Shown here: positions 46,653 to 55,458 of the stretch, piece after piece
How positions within the stretch are numbered: the stretch's first letter is position 1
Layout of the letters: every line of letters starts with the position of its first letter
Source: Nitrospira lenta
GTDB taxonomy: Bacteria > Nitrospirota > Nitrospiria > Nitrospirales > Nitrospiraceae
Assembly: GCF_900403705.1 (NCBI RefSeq)
Contig: NZ_OUNR01000018.1
Coordinates: forward strand, 185,250 to 249,249
Length of the DNA: 64,000 nucleotides
Direction of reading: 5' to 3'
The notes under the pieces: model-generated
Databases searched by the model: none
Seen by the model: only the letters and a program-made list of their open reading frames with translations
Told to the model about the DNA's origin: nothing
Translations under genes and position numbers: made by a program

Positions 46653-47638
46653 AGCCTCGATCTCGCGACGAGAGCTCGTCCGATCACGAGAAACTCTGAC
46701 TGGAAGGCGGCAGAAAGCTTGTTTAATGCTTGCCTCACATCGTTCTCACCAAGATGATTCGGCGGGCCAAAGGGGGTATTGTTGACATCGATAATGTGGA
46801 TCCTCCCGTCATCCTCATCCCGCAACACATCCACTTCCCCATAATCCAGCCCCATTTCATGACAGAATCGAAGCACTAGGTCGACCTCCTGCGCAGAAAG
46901 GACTTCCGACACTTCACAGAGTTCCGCCAAGTTGTTTTGATTGCTGAATCGCCTCTCGATCGGCCGAATCTTTCGATAGCAAAATGGAATTGTCTTGCCG
47001 AATACCGGCACACGGATGTCTTCCACGAACTTCCCATCCCGTGAATTGTTGACGACTCGTTGATAAACACATAGTTCATCGACCTGCGCCACGGGCCCCT
47101 GGATGATCGTGCCATCATGCAGGGCATTCTCGTTCGATTTTTTCACGCATCGTCCGGTGAATTCCCGTGGATTCACGGCAAGACCGTAGCCGAAGACGGC
47201 TTGATGAACCACCTCAACCCTGCATTTTGAAATATCCAAACACCGGCTATTGAGGACCGGCTGCGTCAGGCTCACTCGATCCAGTGTGGCCTCGCGTTGC
47301 CGCACCGTGCGGTCTTCCCAATGAATGGCCAAATCGGCCTTGATCCCTCCCCTATCGACCATTCGAACTCCAAGCCGATGGCAGATTTTGAACAGCACCG
47401 AATCCGGTTCCGGCTTGTGGGGGAGAGTGAGAATCCTTTTTACTCGACATCCATTGGCAACATAGCGCTTGCAAAACTGCCACTTGCACGACAAGACACG
47501 TAAGGAAGGCCTGACGCGGCTGCGATTCAGCATCTGCATCGCCTGCAACATGGTCGCACAGGAATCGCGAACTCCGCGAAGAGGCGCCTTAACCGCTGGC
47601 GGGCTTACAGCTCTGATGGCATCCATGAAAGTTCTCAC
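46649..47638 (-). CDS. ATP-grasp-like protein of unknown function
   Basis: 329 residues. The C-terminal half resembles an ATP-grasp fold: LDYGEVDVLRDEDDGRIHI with the metal-binding acidic residues and IDVNNTPFGPPNHLG, and KIRPIERRFSN could be nucleotide-binding. The N-terminal 60 residues are basic and unassigned. GTG 47638 is three bases after GGGAGG; ATG 47626 is an alternative. The gene is coupled at its end to SGNH copy B and has the DUF4910 gene 25 bases upstream. An amide- or thioester-forming step on the glycan is a guess. Confidence 0.6.
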   Translation of the reverse strand: MRTFMDAIRAVSPPAVKAPLRGVRDSCATMLQAMQMLNRSRVRPSLRVLSCKWQFCKRYVANGCRVKRILTLPHKPEPDSVLFKICHRLGVRMVDRGGIKADLAIHWEDRTVRQREATLDRVSLTQPVLNSRCLDISKCRVEVVHQAVFGYGLAVNPREFTGRCVKKSNENALHDGTIIQGPVAQVDELCVYQRVVNNSRDGKFVEDIRVPVFGKTIPFCYRKIRPIERRFSNQNNLAELCEVSEVLSAQEVDLVLRFCHEMGLDYGEVDVLRDEDDGRIHIIDVNNTPFGPPNHLGENDVRQALNKLSAAFQSEFLVIGRALVARSRL

Positions 47639-47663
47639 AAGCCTCCCACCCCGTTCAGACCGT

Positions 47664-48989
47664 TTAGGATTCTTGCGACGGCTGCGGCACCAGCAACGCC
47701 TGAGAGCTTAATGCAGAGGCAGCTCTGGCGATCACTTCGAATGGAAGCTGCGAACGTTCGGCAATATCAAGCATGGAGTATCGGCCATCCGAGAGGTTCA
47801 GCACCCAGAGCAACGCCATCTCCATAGACTTTTCTCCGGCCTGACCGCCGACCGCCCGATAGAGACCTCGCTTTCCCAACTGCGGTTCACAGTGAGGATT
47901 CTGATTGAGATAGGTCAGATTCTGCTCAAGGATGTCCACTGTGGACTGGCAATACCACAAGGACTCTGCCAGAGCCTGAGGCTTCATAAAATCCAAATTG
48001 TCCGCTGACGTATGATACTCAGGATATTGACTGTGGGGAGTCCGGCTCAAGCAACCGACGGCAAGATTGAATCCTGGAGAGCAATACTGCCGCTCATCGT
48101 ACCCGTAGGGAATAAAATCGCAGACCGAATAGGGTGCCCCGCCATGTTTCAGCAGATGGGCCATGACCCGATCAATCTCGGCATCGCCCTGGCGGCTCTT
48201 CTTATACGTAATTGGGCCGGCATCGCCGACTCCCGTTAATACCAACCCGTGCTTGATGCGCGACGCCTCATGCTGATGCCGGCTCAACCAGGTAATGGAC
48301 CCGATCGTCCCCGGAATAAAAAGGAAACGATAGGAGTAGCGGCGCGGTCTCATCTGAAGCCATTCAGCCAAGAACGTAGCGACCGCAATACCCGACAAAT
48401 TGTCGTTACCGAGCGAAGGATGGCAGACATGCGTTGAAATGAGCACTTCGTCCTGGGACTCCCCAGGAAGAAAGCATTCTCCATACGTCAGATTTCCCTC
48501 GGTCATCGATGCGTCGATACATACGTCATATTCGGGATCTGTCAGCGAGAGCAACTGGTTATGACTCAGACAGAAGCCCCAACTCTCCTTATAGTAGGAG
48601 GTGCGATAGGGAATCCAATCCGGGCGATCCGGAAGGCTGTGCAGATGCTCCTTGAGCTCGGCGAGCGCCATCCGCTGCTTTACCGGCTGACTATAGCTGA
48701 CGACGTGCAAATTCGATTTCTGAAAGTCGACTACTCGCTCTCCACGTGCATTCTTAATGTAGGCATCCCGGATGTTCCATTCCAAAGGTACCTTCCAATC
48801 AAACACCTGCGTGCCGCTCGGGACCTCATGAACAGTGAGAGAAATCCGCTTTCCGATCTGCTTCAGCGTCTCCCGCACACCGTTTCCCGTGATGCTTCGA
48901 CAGATCGGAAACAGCTCTGTCGCCCATCGATGCATCTCGCTCCCGACCGGCATTGAATCTGTTCTGCTTTTGCCCCCTTGAGGATTCAC
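47664..48989 (-). CDS. DUF4910 domain protein, peptidase-like (M28-related)
   Basis: 441 residues. The family core is present: WATELFPICRSITGNGVR at the start, VPLEWNIRDAYIKN, HVCHPSLGNDNLSGIAVA as a metal-binding aminopeptidase-like motif, and SRTPHSQYPEYHTSADNLD near 325. The C-terminal 70 residues form a winged-helix-like segment. DUF4910 proteins often sit in glycan clusters next to RfbC and C-methyltransferase genes, as here. It is GTGA-coupled to RfbC. Whether it cleaves a peptide or modifies a sugar substituent is unknown. Confidence 0.85.
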   Translation of the reverse strand: MNPQGGKSRTDSMPVGSEMHRWATELFPICRSITGNGVRETLKQIGKRISLTVHEVPSGTQVFDWKVPLEWNIRDAYIKNARGERVVDFQKSNLHVVSYSQPVKQRMALAELKEHLHSLPDRPDWIPYRTSYYKESWGFCLSHNQLLSLTDPEYDVCIDASMTEGNLTYGECFLPGESQDEVLISTHVCHPSLGNDNLSGIAVATFLAEWLQMRPRRYSYRFLFIPGTIGSITWLSRHQHEASRIKHGLVLTGVGDAGPITYKKSRQGDAEIDRVMAHLLKHGGAPYSVCDFIPYGYDERQYCSPGFNLAVGCLSRTPHSQYPEYHTSADNLDFMKPQALAESLWYCQSTVDILEQNLTYLNQNPHCEPQLGKRGLYRAVGGQAGEKSMEMALLWVLNLSDGRYSMLDIAERSQLPFEVIARAASALSSQALLVPQPSQES

Positions 48990-49531
48990 GACAATTCCTT
49001 TTCAGGCATAAAATCAGGGTACTGCTGATCCCGTTCGGCAATGATGCGAGTATCCGGCGGCCATGCAATCCCGAATTGCGGATCATTCCACCGAACTCCC
49101 CCCGCACTCAAGCCTTCGTACCGGTGGGACATTTGATAAAACACTTCTGTGCTATCTTCCAATGTTTGGAAACCATGCGCCATGCCTTCTGGGATGTAGA
49201 GCATGTGTCGATTCACACTTGAAAGCACGACGCTGACATATTTCGTATAGGTAGAGGAGCTTGGGCGAAGATCGACGATCACGTCAAATATTGCTCCCGC
49301 CGTGCAACGGACCAGCTTTATCTCAGCATGCGGGGCCTTCTGGAAATGCATGCCTCGCAGTGTGCCTCTTTTATGGTTGTATGAGATATTGCACTGCACG
49401 AGTGTCGTACTGAGTCCGTGAGACGCAAATTCGTCCCGGCACCAGGTCCGCGCAAAAAACCCGCGGTCATCTTCTTTCCGTTCCGGCTCAATCACATAGG
49501 CGCCCTTCAGCGCGGTCTCACGGAAAATCAC
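48986..49531 (-). CDS. rfbC: dTDP-4-dehydrorhamnose 3,5-epimerase-like enzyme
   Basis: 181 residues of the RmlC cupin. LRGMHFQ carries His62 and FQTLED near YIPEGMAHG the acidic partner, and GRTW-like RTWCRDEF lies near the N terminus. It is GTGA-coupled on both sides: GTG 49531 overlaps the methyltransferase stop. In a cluster with an NDP-hexose C-methyltransferase and RfbF, the substrate is more likely a CDP- or other NDP-4-keto sugar than dTDP-rhamnose, and no RfbB/RfbD partner is in the window. The symbol reflects the family. Confidence 0.85.
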   Translation of the reverse strand: MIFRETALKGAYVIEPERKEDDRGFFARTWCRDEFASHGLSTTLVQCNISYNHKRGTLRGMHFQKAPHAEIKLVRCTAGAIFDVIVDLRPSSSTYTKYVSVVLSSVNRHMLYIPEGMAHGFQTLEDSTEVFYQMSHRYEGLSAGGVRWNDPQFGIAWPPDTRIIAERDQQYPDFMPEKELS

Positions 49532-50763
49532 GGGTAAACCTTGACCTCTGGAATCGGCACGACAAACTTCCCGCCCCAGTCGCGGATGAACGCCATCTGC
49601 TCCATCACTTCTTCACGAAGATTCCACGGCAGGATGAGCAGATAGTCCGGACGAGTCTCGCGGACTTTCTCCGGTGAATGAATCTGAATATGAACTCCGG
49701 GGAGAAAATGTCCCTGCTTGTGCGGGCTCCGGTCCACCGTATAGTCGATGAAATCCGTTCGGACGCCACAATAATTGAGTAACGTATTCCCCTTTGCCGG
49801 AGCTCCGTAGCCTACGACACGCTTCCCTTCCTGCTTGGCGGCTATCAAAAAAGACAACAGCTTTCGTTTCGTCGCCTCGACCTGCGGTCCGAATGAAAGA
49901 TAGTGATCAAGCCGGCCAAACCCGGCCTTCTCCTCCCGCGCTTTCAAGTCTTGCGCACGGGCTCCAATCGGCTTTGACGAATCTTGTGCATGGCGCGCAT
50001 AGATTCGAAGCGAGCCCCCGTGGGTCGGGAGTTCTTCTACATCGAACAATGTCATCCCATGGCGGGCAAATACCTTTTCTACGGCGAGGAAGGAGAAGTA
50101 GGAGAAATGCTCATGATAGATGGTGTCGAACTGGTTCTGCTCCATCAGCTGAACCAAATGGGGAAATTCCATCGTAATCAGCCCCGTCGGCTTCAAGAGC
50201 ACTTTCAATCCTTTGACAAAGTCATTCAAGTCCGGAACATGCGCGAGCACGTTGTTTCCAATTATCAGATCCGCCCCCCACCCATCTGTAACAAGACCAC
50301 GGGCCGTCTTTTCTCCGAAGAAGGCCACCGTGGTGTTGACGCCCTTCTGCTTCGCCACTTCAGCCACATTGGCCGCCGGCTCCACTCCCAGAACAGGCAC
50401 TCCCCGAGCCACGAAGTTTTGAAGCAGGTATCCATCATTGCTGGCAATCTCGACTACTTTCGAGTCCCGTCCTAACTGGAAACGGTCCGCAATCATATCG
50501 ACATAACGCTTGGCATGAGCCAGCCAGGAATCAGAGAATGAGGAGAAATAGGCGTAGTCTGAAAAGATGTCGTGCGGCGATGAAAACTGCTCCAACTGCA
50601 CCAGCAAACATGCGGAGCACACGTACACATGCAGCGGGTAAAACGGTTCCATGCGGCTGCGTTGTTCCGGCTTGATATAGGAATTGGCCAATGGAGACAT
50701 GCCAAGATCCACAAAAGTGTGCGCCAACGTTGTTCCGCATGACCGACACTGTGATTGCCCCAT
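49528..50763 (-). CDS. NDP-hexose C-methyltransferase (class I SAM-dependent)
   Basis: 411 residues with three parts. The N-terminal zinc-binding region has CRSC at 6-9 and a further CSAC, followed by a Rossmann SAM domain (VVEIASNDGYLLQNF, GVEPAANVAEVA, GNNVLAHVPDL) and a C-terminal methyltransferase-associated domain with GYGAPAKGNTLLNYCG. This Methyltransf_13/14 arrangement is that of TylC3/NovU-type enzymes that add a methyl group to a keto-sugar carbon. The partner RfbC is coupled downstream. The product would be a branched-chain deoxysugar. Confidence 0.88.
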   Translation of the reverse strand: MGQSQCRSCGTTLAHTFVDLGMSPLANSYIKPEQRSRMEPFYPLHVYVCSACLLVQLEQFSSPHDIFSDYAYFSSFSDSWLAHAKRYVDMIADRFQLGRDSKVVEIASNDGYLLQNFVARGVPVLGVEPAANVAEVAKQKGVNTTVAFFGEKTARGLVTDGWGADLIIGNNVLAHVPDLNDFVKGLKVLLKPTGLITMEFPHLVQLMEQNQFDTIYHEHFSYFSFLAVEKVFARHGMTLFDVEELPTHGGSLRIYARHAQDSSKPIGARAQDLKAREEKAGFGRLDHYLSFGPQVEATKRKLLSFLIAAKQEGKRVVGYGAPAKGNTLLNYCGVRTDFIDYTVDRSPHKQGHFLPGVHIQIHSPEKVRETRPDYLLILPWNLREEVMEQMAFIRDWGGKFVVPIPEVKVYP

Positions 50764-50848
50764 CAGATGCCCCCTTTTTCCGCACTACTTCGATCTACTC
50801 CCGTCACAGACACCCCGTCACGCACAGCGCAACGCGCTTTTCATCATT

Positions 50849-51898
50849 TCACCGATTTGTCCACACAAGCGCGTCTGAGAGATGACCGCTCTCACGCAAC
50901 CGCTTCAATGTCACGAGCCTCATGAATTCGCCCGTGCGAAAGTTGTGATCCTGAAACTGCATGGCCGTCAGGCCATCCCGGAGATCAACTACAGCGCCTT
51001 GAAGGTCCACGGCAGGGAGGAACCCTTGTGCCAGCTTGGTAAACTTGTCAAAATTGACTCGGTAGGAGCGCTTATCCGGCTGCGCATCCTTGTTGATCGA
51101 CACCTCCACCCCCGGGACGAGTTTGGCCACTGCAGCCGCAAGATCCTTCACTTGATAATTCCACGCGTCACTCCCCACATTCACGGTCAAACACGCTCCC
51201 CCGTCTCGGTGGTCTCGCTGCACGGCCCAATCGATCGCCCGTGCCATGTCTTTGACATGAATCAGGGGACGCCACGGAGTGCCGTCACTCAAAATATTGA
51301 TCCGCTTGGAGGCGAGTGCCCCAGCCACAAAATCGTTCAGCACGAGATCCAGCCGAAGACGATCACTCATCCCGCAGGCAGTCGCGAAGCGAAGACATGT
51401 AGCCGTAAATGTGTCCGATGCCAGTGCGGCGAGATCCTTTTCCGTAGATACTTTTGACTTGGCATAGGCCGTGAGCGGGTTGACCGCATCCTCTTCTCGC
51501 CGAGGACCACCCTCAGCAAAGCCATAGACGCTGCAACTCGATGCAAAGACAAACTTTTTTACGCCAGCCTGCTTTGCCTTTTTGGCAAGATCGACACTCG
51601 CTCGATAATTAATATCGAGTGTGATGTCCTCAAACAATGCACCCATAGGGTCATTGGAAATCGCACAGAGATGCACCACTGCATCCACTCCCCGAAGCAC
51701 CTCAGGCGATACGGATCTGATATCGCCAAAATACTGAAGATCGGCACGGCTTTCTGGAAACCGTTCGACACCTGTAAGGCAGTGCGCAAAGTATCCTGCG
51801 TCATACCCGACGACCTCAGCACCTGGATACGATTCCTTCAGGCGACGCAGCACCAGAGGCCCCACATACCCCATGTTCCCCGTGATAAGGATCTTCAT
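50849..51898 (-). CDS. NAD-dependent SDR sugar epimerase/dehydratase/reductase
   Basis: 349 residues, extended SDR fold: GNMGYVGPLVLR binds NAD(P), VHLCAISND and FASSCSVYG mark the core, and the catalytic pair lies in LTAYAKSKVSTEKDL (Tyr, Lys). It stands between RfbF and the C-methyltransferase in the same direction, so it should act on the CDP-sugar intermediate, as a reductase or dehydratase. It lacks the strong signature of CDP-glucose 4,6-dehydratase, so that step may be elsewhere. A gap of 85 bases separates it from the methyltransferase. Confidence 0.8.
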   Translation of the reverse strand: MKILITGNMGYVGPLVLRRLKESYPGAEVVGYDAGYFAHCLTGVERFPESRADLQYFGDIRSVSPEVLRGVDAVVHLCAISNDPMGALFEDITLDINYRASVDLAKKAKQAGVKKFVFASSCSVYGFAEGGPRREEDAVNPLTAYAKSKVSTEKDLAALASDTFTATCLRFATACGMSDRLRLDLVLNDFVAGALASKRINILSDGTPWRPLIHVKDMARAIDWAVQRDHRDGGACLTVNVGSDAWNYQVKDLAAAVAKLVPGVEVSINKDAQPDKRSYRVNFDKFTKLAQGFLPAVDLQGAVVDLRDGLTAMQFQDHNFRTGEFMRLVTLKRLRESGHLSDALVWTNR

Positions 51899-52045
51899 GA
51901 TTTTCCCCTCAGTTCAAGGCTTCGCGGATTCGTTTTCATACGTTCCCAACAGATTGATCAAGGCAATGCCGAACCCCCTAGTCAAACCCGCTTCATTACC
52001 GGCCTCCTTGCGCCTGCGAAGATGCCGAAAACACCCCCACGCCCA

Positions 52046-52828
52046 CTACCATATTTTCCAAGGAGCCTTACCGGATTGCCAGAGTTCCTCGAGCTGATTC
52101 TTTTCACGAAGGGTGTCCATGCAGGACCAGAACCGGTCATGGCGATAGGCTATTAACTGTTTCTCTTGCGTAATTCGCTCGATCGGTCCTCGCTCCCACA
52201 CGGTGTCATCGCCTGAGATATAGTCGATCACGCGCCTGTTCAAGACATAGAACCCGCCATTGACCCATCCTTCCCCGGCACTCGGCTTTTCCATGAACTC
52301 GCTAATCCGGTCACTCGTCTGACTCTCAAAGCCTAGCCGCCCAAATCGCGCTGGCGTACGAACAGAGGTCAGCGTGGCCAACTTTCCATGGGTACCATGA
52401 AACTTGACCAAGCTTTGAATATCTATATCGCCCACACCATCTCCATAGGTAAAACAGAAGGTCTCATCGCTCCCTAACCATTGCTTGACCCGCCTTAGCC
52501 GACCACCGGTTTGGGTATGTAGACCTGTATCCACTAAGTGCACCTTCCAATCTTCGTGTTTTTTCCCATCATGAATCGTCGTGGCACCGGTTTTCAGATC
52601 CACGGAAATATCGTTGTTGTGCGCGTAGAAGTTCAGAAAATACTCTTTGATCATTTCACCTTTGTACCCAAGGGTGATGATGAATTCTTTAATCCCATGC
52701 GTCGCATACAATTTCATGATGTGCCAGAGGATTGGTTTTCCACCTATCTCTACCATGGGCTTCGGTCGTATCGTTGTCTCTTCAGACAGCCGTGTCCCTA
52801 ACCCGCCCGCCAATATCACTGCCTTCAT
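52046..52828 (-). CDS. rfbF: Glucose-1-phosphate cytidylyltransferase
   Basis: 260 residues from ATG 52828, which lies six bases after AGGAGG; an in-frame ATG two codons upstream abuts that site. MKAVILAGGLGTRLSEET is the NTP loop, RPKPMVEIGGKPILWH, TYGDGVGDIDIQSLVKFH, WVNGGFYVLNRRVIDYI and a final WSCMDTLREKNQLEELW match RfbF closely. It makes CDP-glucose from glucose 1-phosphate and CTP, the entry to CDP-deoxysugars. The pathway partner CDP-glucose 4,6-dehydratase (RfbG) is not recognised in the window. A 257-base gap lies upstream. Confidence 0.92.
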   Translation of the reverse strand: MKAVILAGGLGTRLSEETTIRPKPMVEIGGKPILWHIMKLYATHGIKEFIITLGYKGEMIKEYFLNFYAHNNDISVDLKTGATTIHDGKKHEDWKVHLVDTGLHTQTGGRLRRVKQWLGSDETFCFTYGDGVGDIDIQSLVKFHGTHGKLATLTSVRTPARFGRLGFESQTSDRISEFMEKPSAGEGWVNGGFYVLNRRVIDYISGDDTVWERGPIERITQEKQLIAYRHDRFWSCMDTLREKNQLEELWQSGKAPWKIW

Positions 52829-53085
52829 GACCATCCTCCTTCGTGGCGAACCGCCGCAATATTGACACGTCACTTCGCAACAATCACGGGATCAGGAGAC
52901 GCCTATTCCCTGTACTATCTCCATATATTCTCGAAGCATCTAACCAATCTTCACTTGGCACATGTGATCTCACGAGCCGTTTACCTCATTGATAGGCAGG
53001 AGTGAACTCCACGCAAGGCTACAAACCACCACGGCGGCACGCTCGAAGTCGAAAGCATCTCGCTAAGGACAGCACGATCGGAAGC

Positions 53086-54384
53086 CTAGAGGGCCTCTCC
53101 AGCAGAACTGCAATTGGTAGTCCACTTGAGAAGAGGACGAATTTTCCCAGGGATATCTCCGGTATAGTCTCCACGTGCCGTGATTCCTTCATTGCTCTCG
53201 GTCACGTGAAAGGCTACCGCCTCCGGATAGTCACAATGCTCATGGAATGGGGCCTCTCGTACTAACCCACCCCCTACGATTACCGTTCCTTCACCAAAAA
53301 AGTGTCCAGGAACCCATACCGTACTTGAGTACCGTCCCGCAGGACGGGGACGCCGCAACCAGGTTGGGTCCCGATCGTTGGACACAAAGAGGCTCTCCCC
53401 TTCGTCGCTTTTAAAGCCAAAATTCGGCACCAAGACATGGCCCGGTTGAAGTACTTCATATTCGAGTTCGACCCCGACGGCTTCTCCGATATCGACTGTA
53501 TCGGTAACAATGCCCTTTTCTGTCCGAACCCTTACCGCGCACATGCGCACAATGTCATCCTGAGGGGCGGTCGCTGGATCAAGCCACTCCCGACACCCGG
53601 TGAGCGCACCAGAATTGTATAAGTACTCTCCTACAATTTCATGTGTGGGCCCCTGTTTCACAAGGCGCCCCCCCTGGAGAAAAATGGCCTTGTTGCATAA
53701 CCGCGCTACGGCTGACATGTTGTGAGAGACGAAGATTACCGTCCTCCCCTTCTCCCCGATGTCATGCATTTTGTTCATACACTTCTGCTGGAACTGCGAG
53801 TCCCCGACAGCCAGCACTTCATCCACAATTAAAATTTCGGGGTCCAGATGCGCGCCGACGGCAAACGCGAGACGAACATACATCCCGCTGGAATAGCGCT
53901 TTACCGGGGTATCAATATACTTGTCGATCCCAGAAAACTCGACAATTTCATCAAACTTCCTGTCAATCTCCGCCTTCTTCATCCCGAGAATAATACCGCT
54001 CAGATAAATATTGTCACGCCCCGTCAATTCAGGATGGAACCCTGTCCCGACCTCAAGCAATGTCCCGACCCTTCCAAACATTTGCGCACGACCGCTCGTT
54101 GGTTCAGTGATTCGTGATAGAAGCTTCAGAAGAGTACTTTTCCCCGCTCCGTTTCGCCCGATAATCCCGACGACATCTCCAGCCTCCACCTCAAAGGACA
54201 CATCACGGATCGGCCACACTTCTTCCCGTCTCGATGACGAAGCCGTAGGGGCGCCCTTCATTCGTAGCATCCGCTGAACCCCTTGCGTAAATCGTTCAGC
54301 GAGACCCGACTCCCCCCGGCTTTTCCCGATCTGAATTTCATACTTCTTAGAGAGCTGCTCTACCCTGATCGCAACATTGCCCAT
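53086..54384 (-). CDS. ABC transporter ATPase with C-terminal sugar-binding domain (Wzt-like)
   Basis: 432 residues. The ATPase part has Walker A GRNGAGKST (76-84), signature SSGM (165-168), Walker B ILIVDEV (184-190) and H-loop His221. From about residue 255 a beta-sandwich extension follows (GCREWLDPATAPQDD...), as in Wzt proteins that recognise the modified end of the polysaccharide before export. The permease gene is 75 bases upstream. Together they form an ABC-2 exporter at the inner membrane. Presence of the C-terminal domain suggests the exported chain has a terminal signal. Confidence 0.9.
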   Translation of the reverse strand: MGNVAIRVEQLSKKYEIQIGKSRGESGLAERFTQGVQRMLRMKGAPTASSSRREEVWPIRDVSFEVEAGDVVGIIGRNGAGKSTLLKLLSRITEPTSGRAQMFGRVGTLLEVGTGFHPELTGRDNIYLSGIILGMKKAEIDRKFDEIVEFSGIDKYIDTPVKRYSSGMYVRLAFAVGAHLDPEILIVDEVLAVGDSQFQQKCMNKMHDIGEKGRTVIFVSHNMSAVARLCNKAIFLQGGRLVKQGPTHEIVGEYLYNSGALTGCREWLDPATAPQDDIVRMCAVRVRTEKGIVTDTVDIGEAVGVELEYEVLQPGHVLVPNFGFKSDEGESLFVSNDRDPTWLRRPRPAGRYSSTVWVPGHFFGEGTVIVGGGLVREAPFHEHCDYPEAVAFHVTESNEGITARGDYTGDIPGKIRPLLKWTTNCSSAGEAL

Positions 54385-54459
54385 GATGTCTTCATCCTCA
54401 CTACATGCCGAGACTTAACTATTAGTCACATCCTAGCCTTGAGGCCTGATTTTGAGTAG

Positions 54460-55290
54460 CTAAATCACATCGGCGAACGTATTGGCCATTCGATTGAAAT
54501 ATGCCATCCCTAGAAGAAGCGACACTGAAATGGTCACGACATTCACCGCAAGAAACATTGGATCCGGTGCAGGGGTTCCTAATAGTGCCCACCTAAATCC
54601 GCCGATCACACCGACCATCGGATTGAGATTGTAGAACGCCACCCATCCCTGAGGAACCATGCTGGCTGAGTATGCAACAGGGGATCCGAACATCCAGACC
54701 TGGGTTAAAAGCGGAATCAACGCCGCAACATCACGATATTTCACAAAAAACGCTGACAACCATAAACTCACCGATAGTGACGCCAAGACCGTCAGCGCCA
54801 GGAACAACGGAACCGTTACCAGCTTCCATGTTGGCAGCACTCCAAACCATAACATCATGGCAACCAGCAGCAGGAAGGCGATCGCAAAATCAAGGAGGCC
54901 ACCCAAGGTCGCTGAGAGAGGAATGATCAGCCGAGGAAAGTATATTTTCGTAATCAGATTTGACTCCGCCACAACACTAAACCCACTCCGATCGAGGCTC
55001 TTGGCGAAATAGGTCCACGGCACCAATGCCGCATACGCAAATAATGGGTAAGGGATTCCATCGGATGGCAGTTGTGCAATTTTACTGAATACAACCGTAA
55101 ACACCAGCATCATGAACAATGGTTGAACCACTGCCCAGGCCAACCCCATGACAGTCTGCGAGTACCTCGCTTTAAGATCCCGCCAAGCCAAGAAATAAAG
55201 CAATTCACGGTAATCCCAAAACGACCTCAACTTCAGGTCAAACCAACTCTTGTTTGGCTCGATGACAACAAGGGATGAGCTATGTCTCAC
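54460..55290 (-). CDS. ABC-2 type polysaccharide permease (Wzm-like)
   Basis: 276 residues from GTG 55290, eight bases after GAGG; GTG 55299 lacks a site. The N-terminal LAWRDLKARYSQTVMGLAW is the amphipathic segment of ABC-2 permeases, and about six membrane helices follow, with PLFMMLVFTVVFSKI, IPLSATLGGLLDFAIAFLLL and a GFRWALLG end region. It pairs with the ATPase downstream to flip or export lipid-linked glycan. No Wzx flippase is seen in the window, so this may be the only translocator of the locus. Confidence 0.87.
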   Translation of the reverse strand: MRHSSSLVVIEPNKSWFDLKLRSFWDYRELLYFLAWRDLKARYSQTVMGLAWAVVQPLFMMLVFTVVFSKIAQLPSDGIPYPLFAYAALVPWTYFAKSLDRSGFSVVAESNLITKIYFPRLIIPLSATLGGLLDFAIAFLLLVAMMLWFGVLPTWKLVTVPLFLALTVLASLSVSLWLSAFFVKYRDVAALIPLLTQVWMFGSPVAYSASMVPQGWVAFYNLNPMVGVIGGFRWALLGTPAPDPMFLAVNVVTISVSLLLGMAYFNRMANTFADVI

Positions 55291-55403
55291 GGCATACACC
55301 TCACTGGTTACGCACTATGGGTTGGAGCCAGCTCACAGAACACTTGAGCCGATACGTGGGAAATGGCATCGCTACAGCGCAAATACGCTGCTGCAATCTC
55401 TAT

Positions 55404-55413
55404 TTGATATCAA
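55404..55413. repeat. Perfect 10-base palindrome TTGATATCAA upstream of the ABC permease
   Basis: This self-complementary decamer lies about 115 bases before the permease start, in a 168-base non-coding gap. It could be an operator half-site pair or chance. Confidence 0.3.
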
Positions 55414-55458
55414 CCTAACTTTCAACGGACGGAACCCAGACTTCCTGACACCGCAGCG

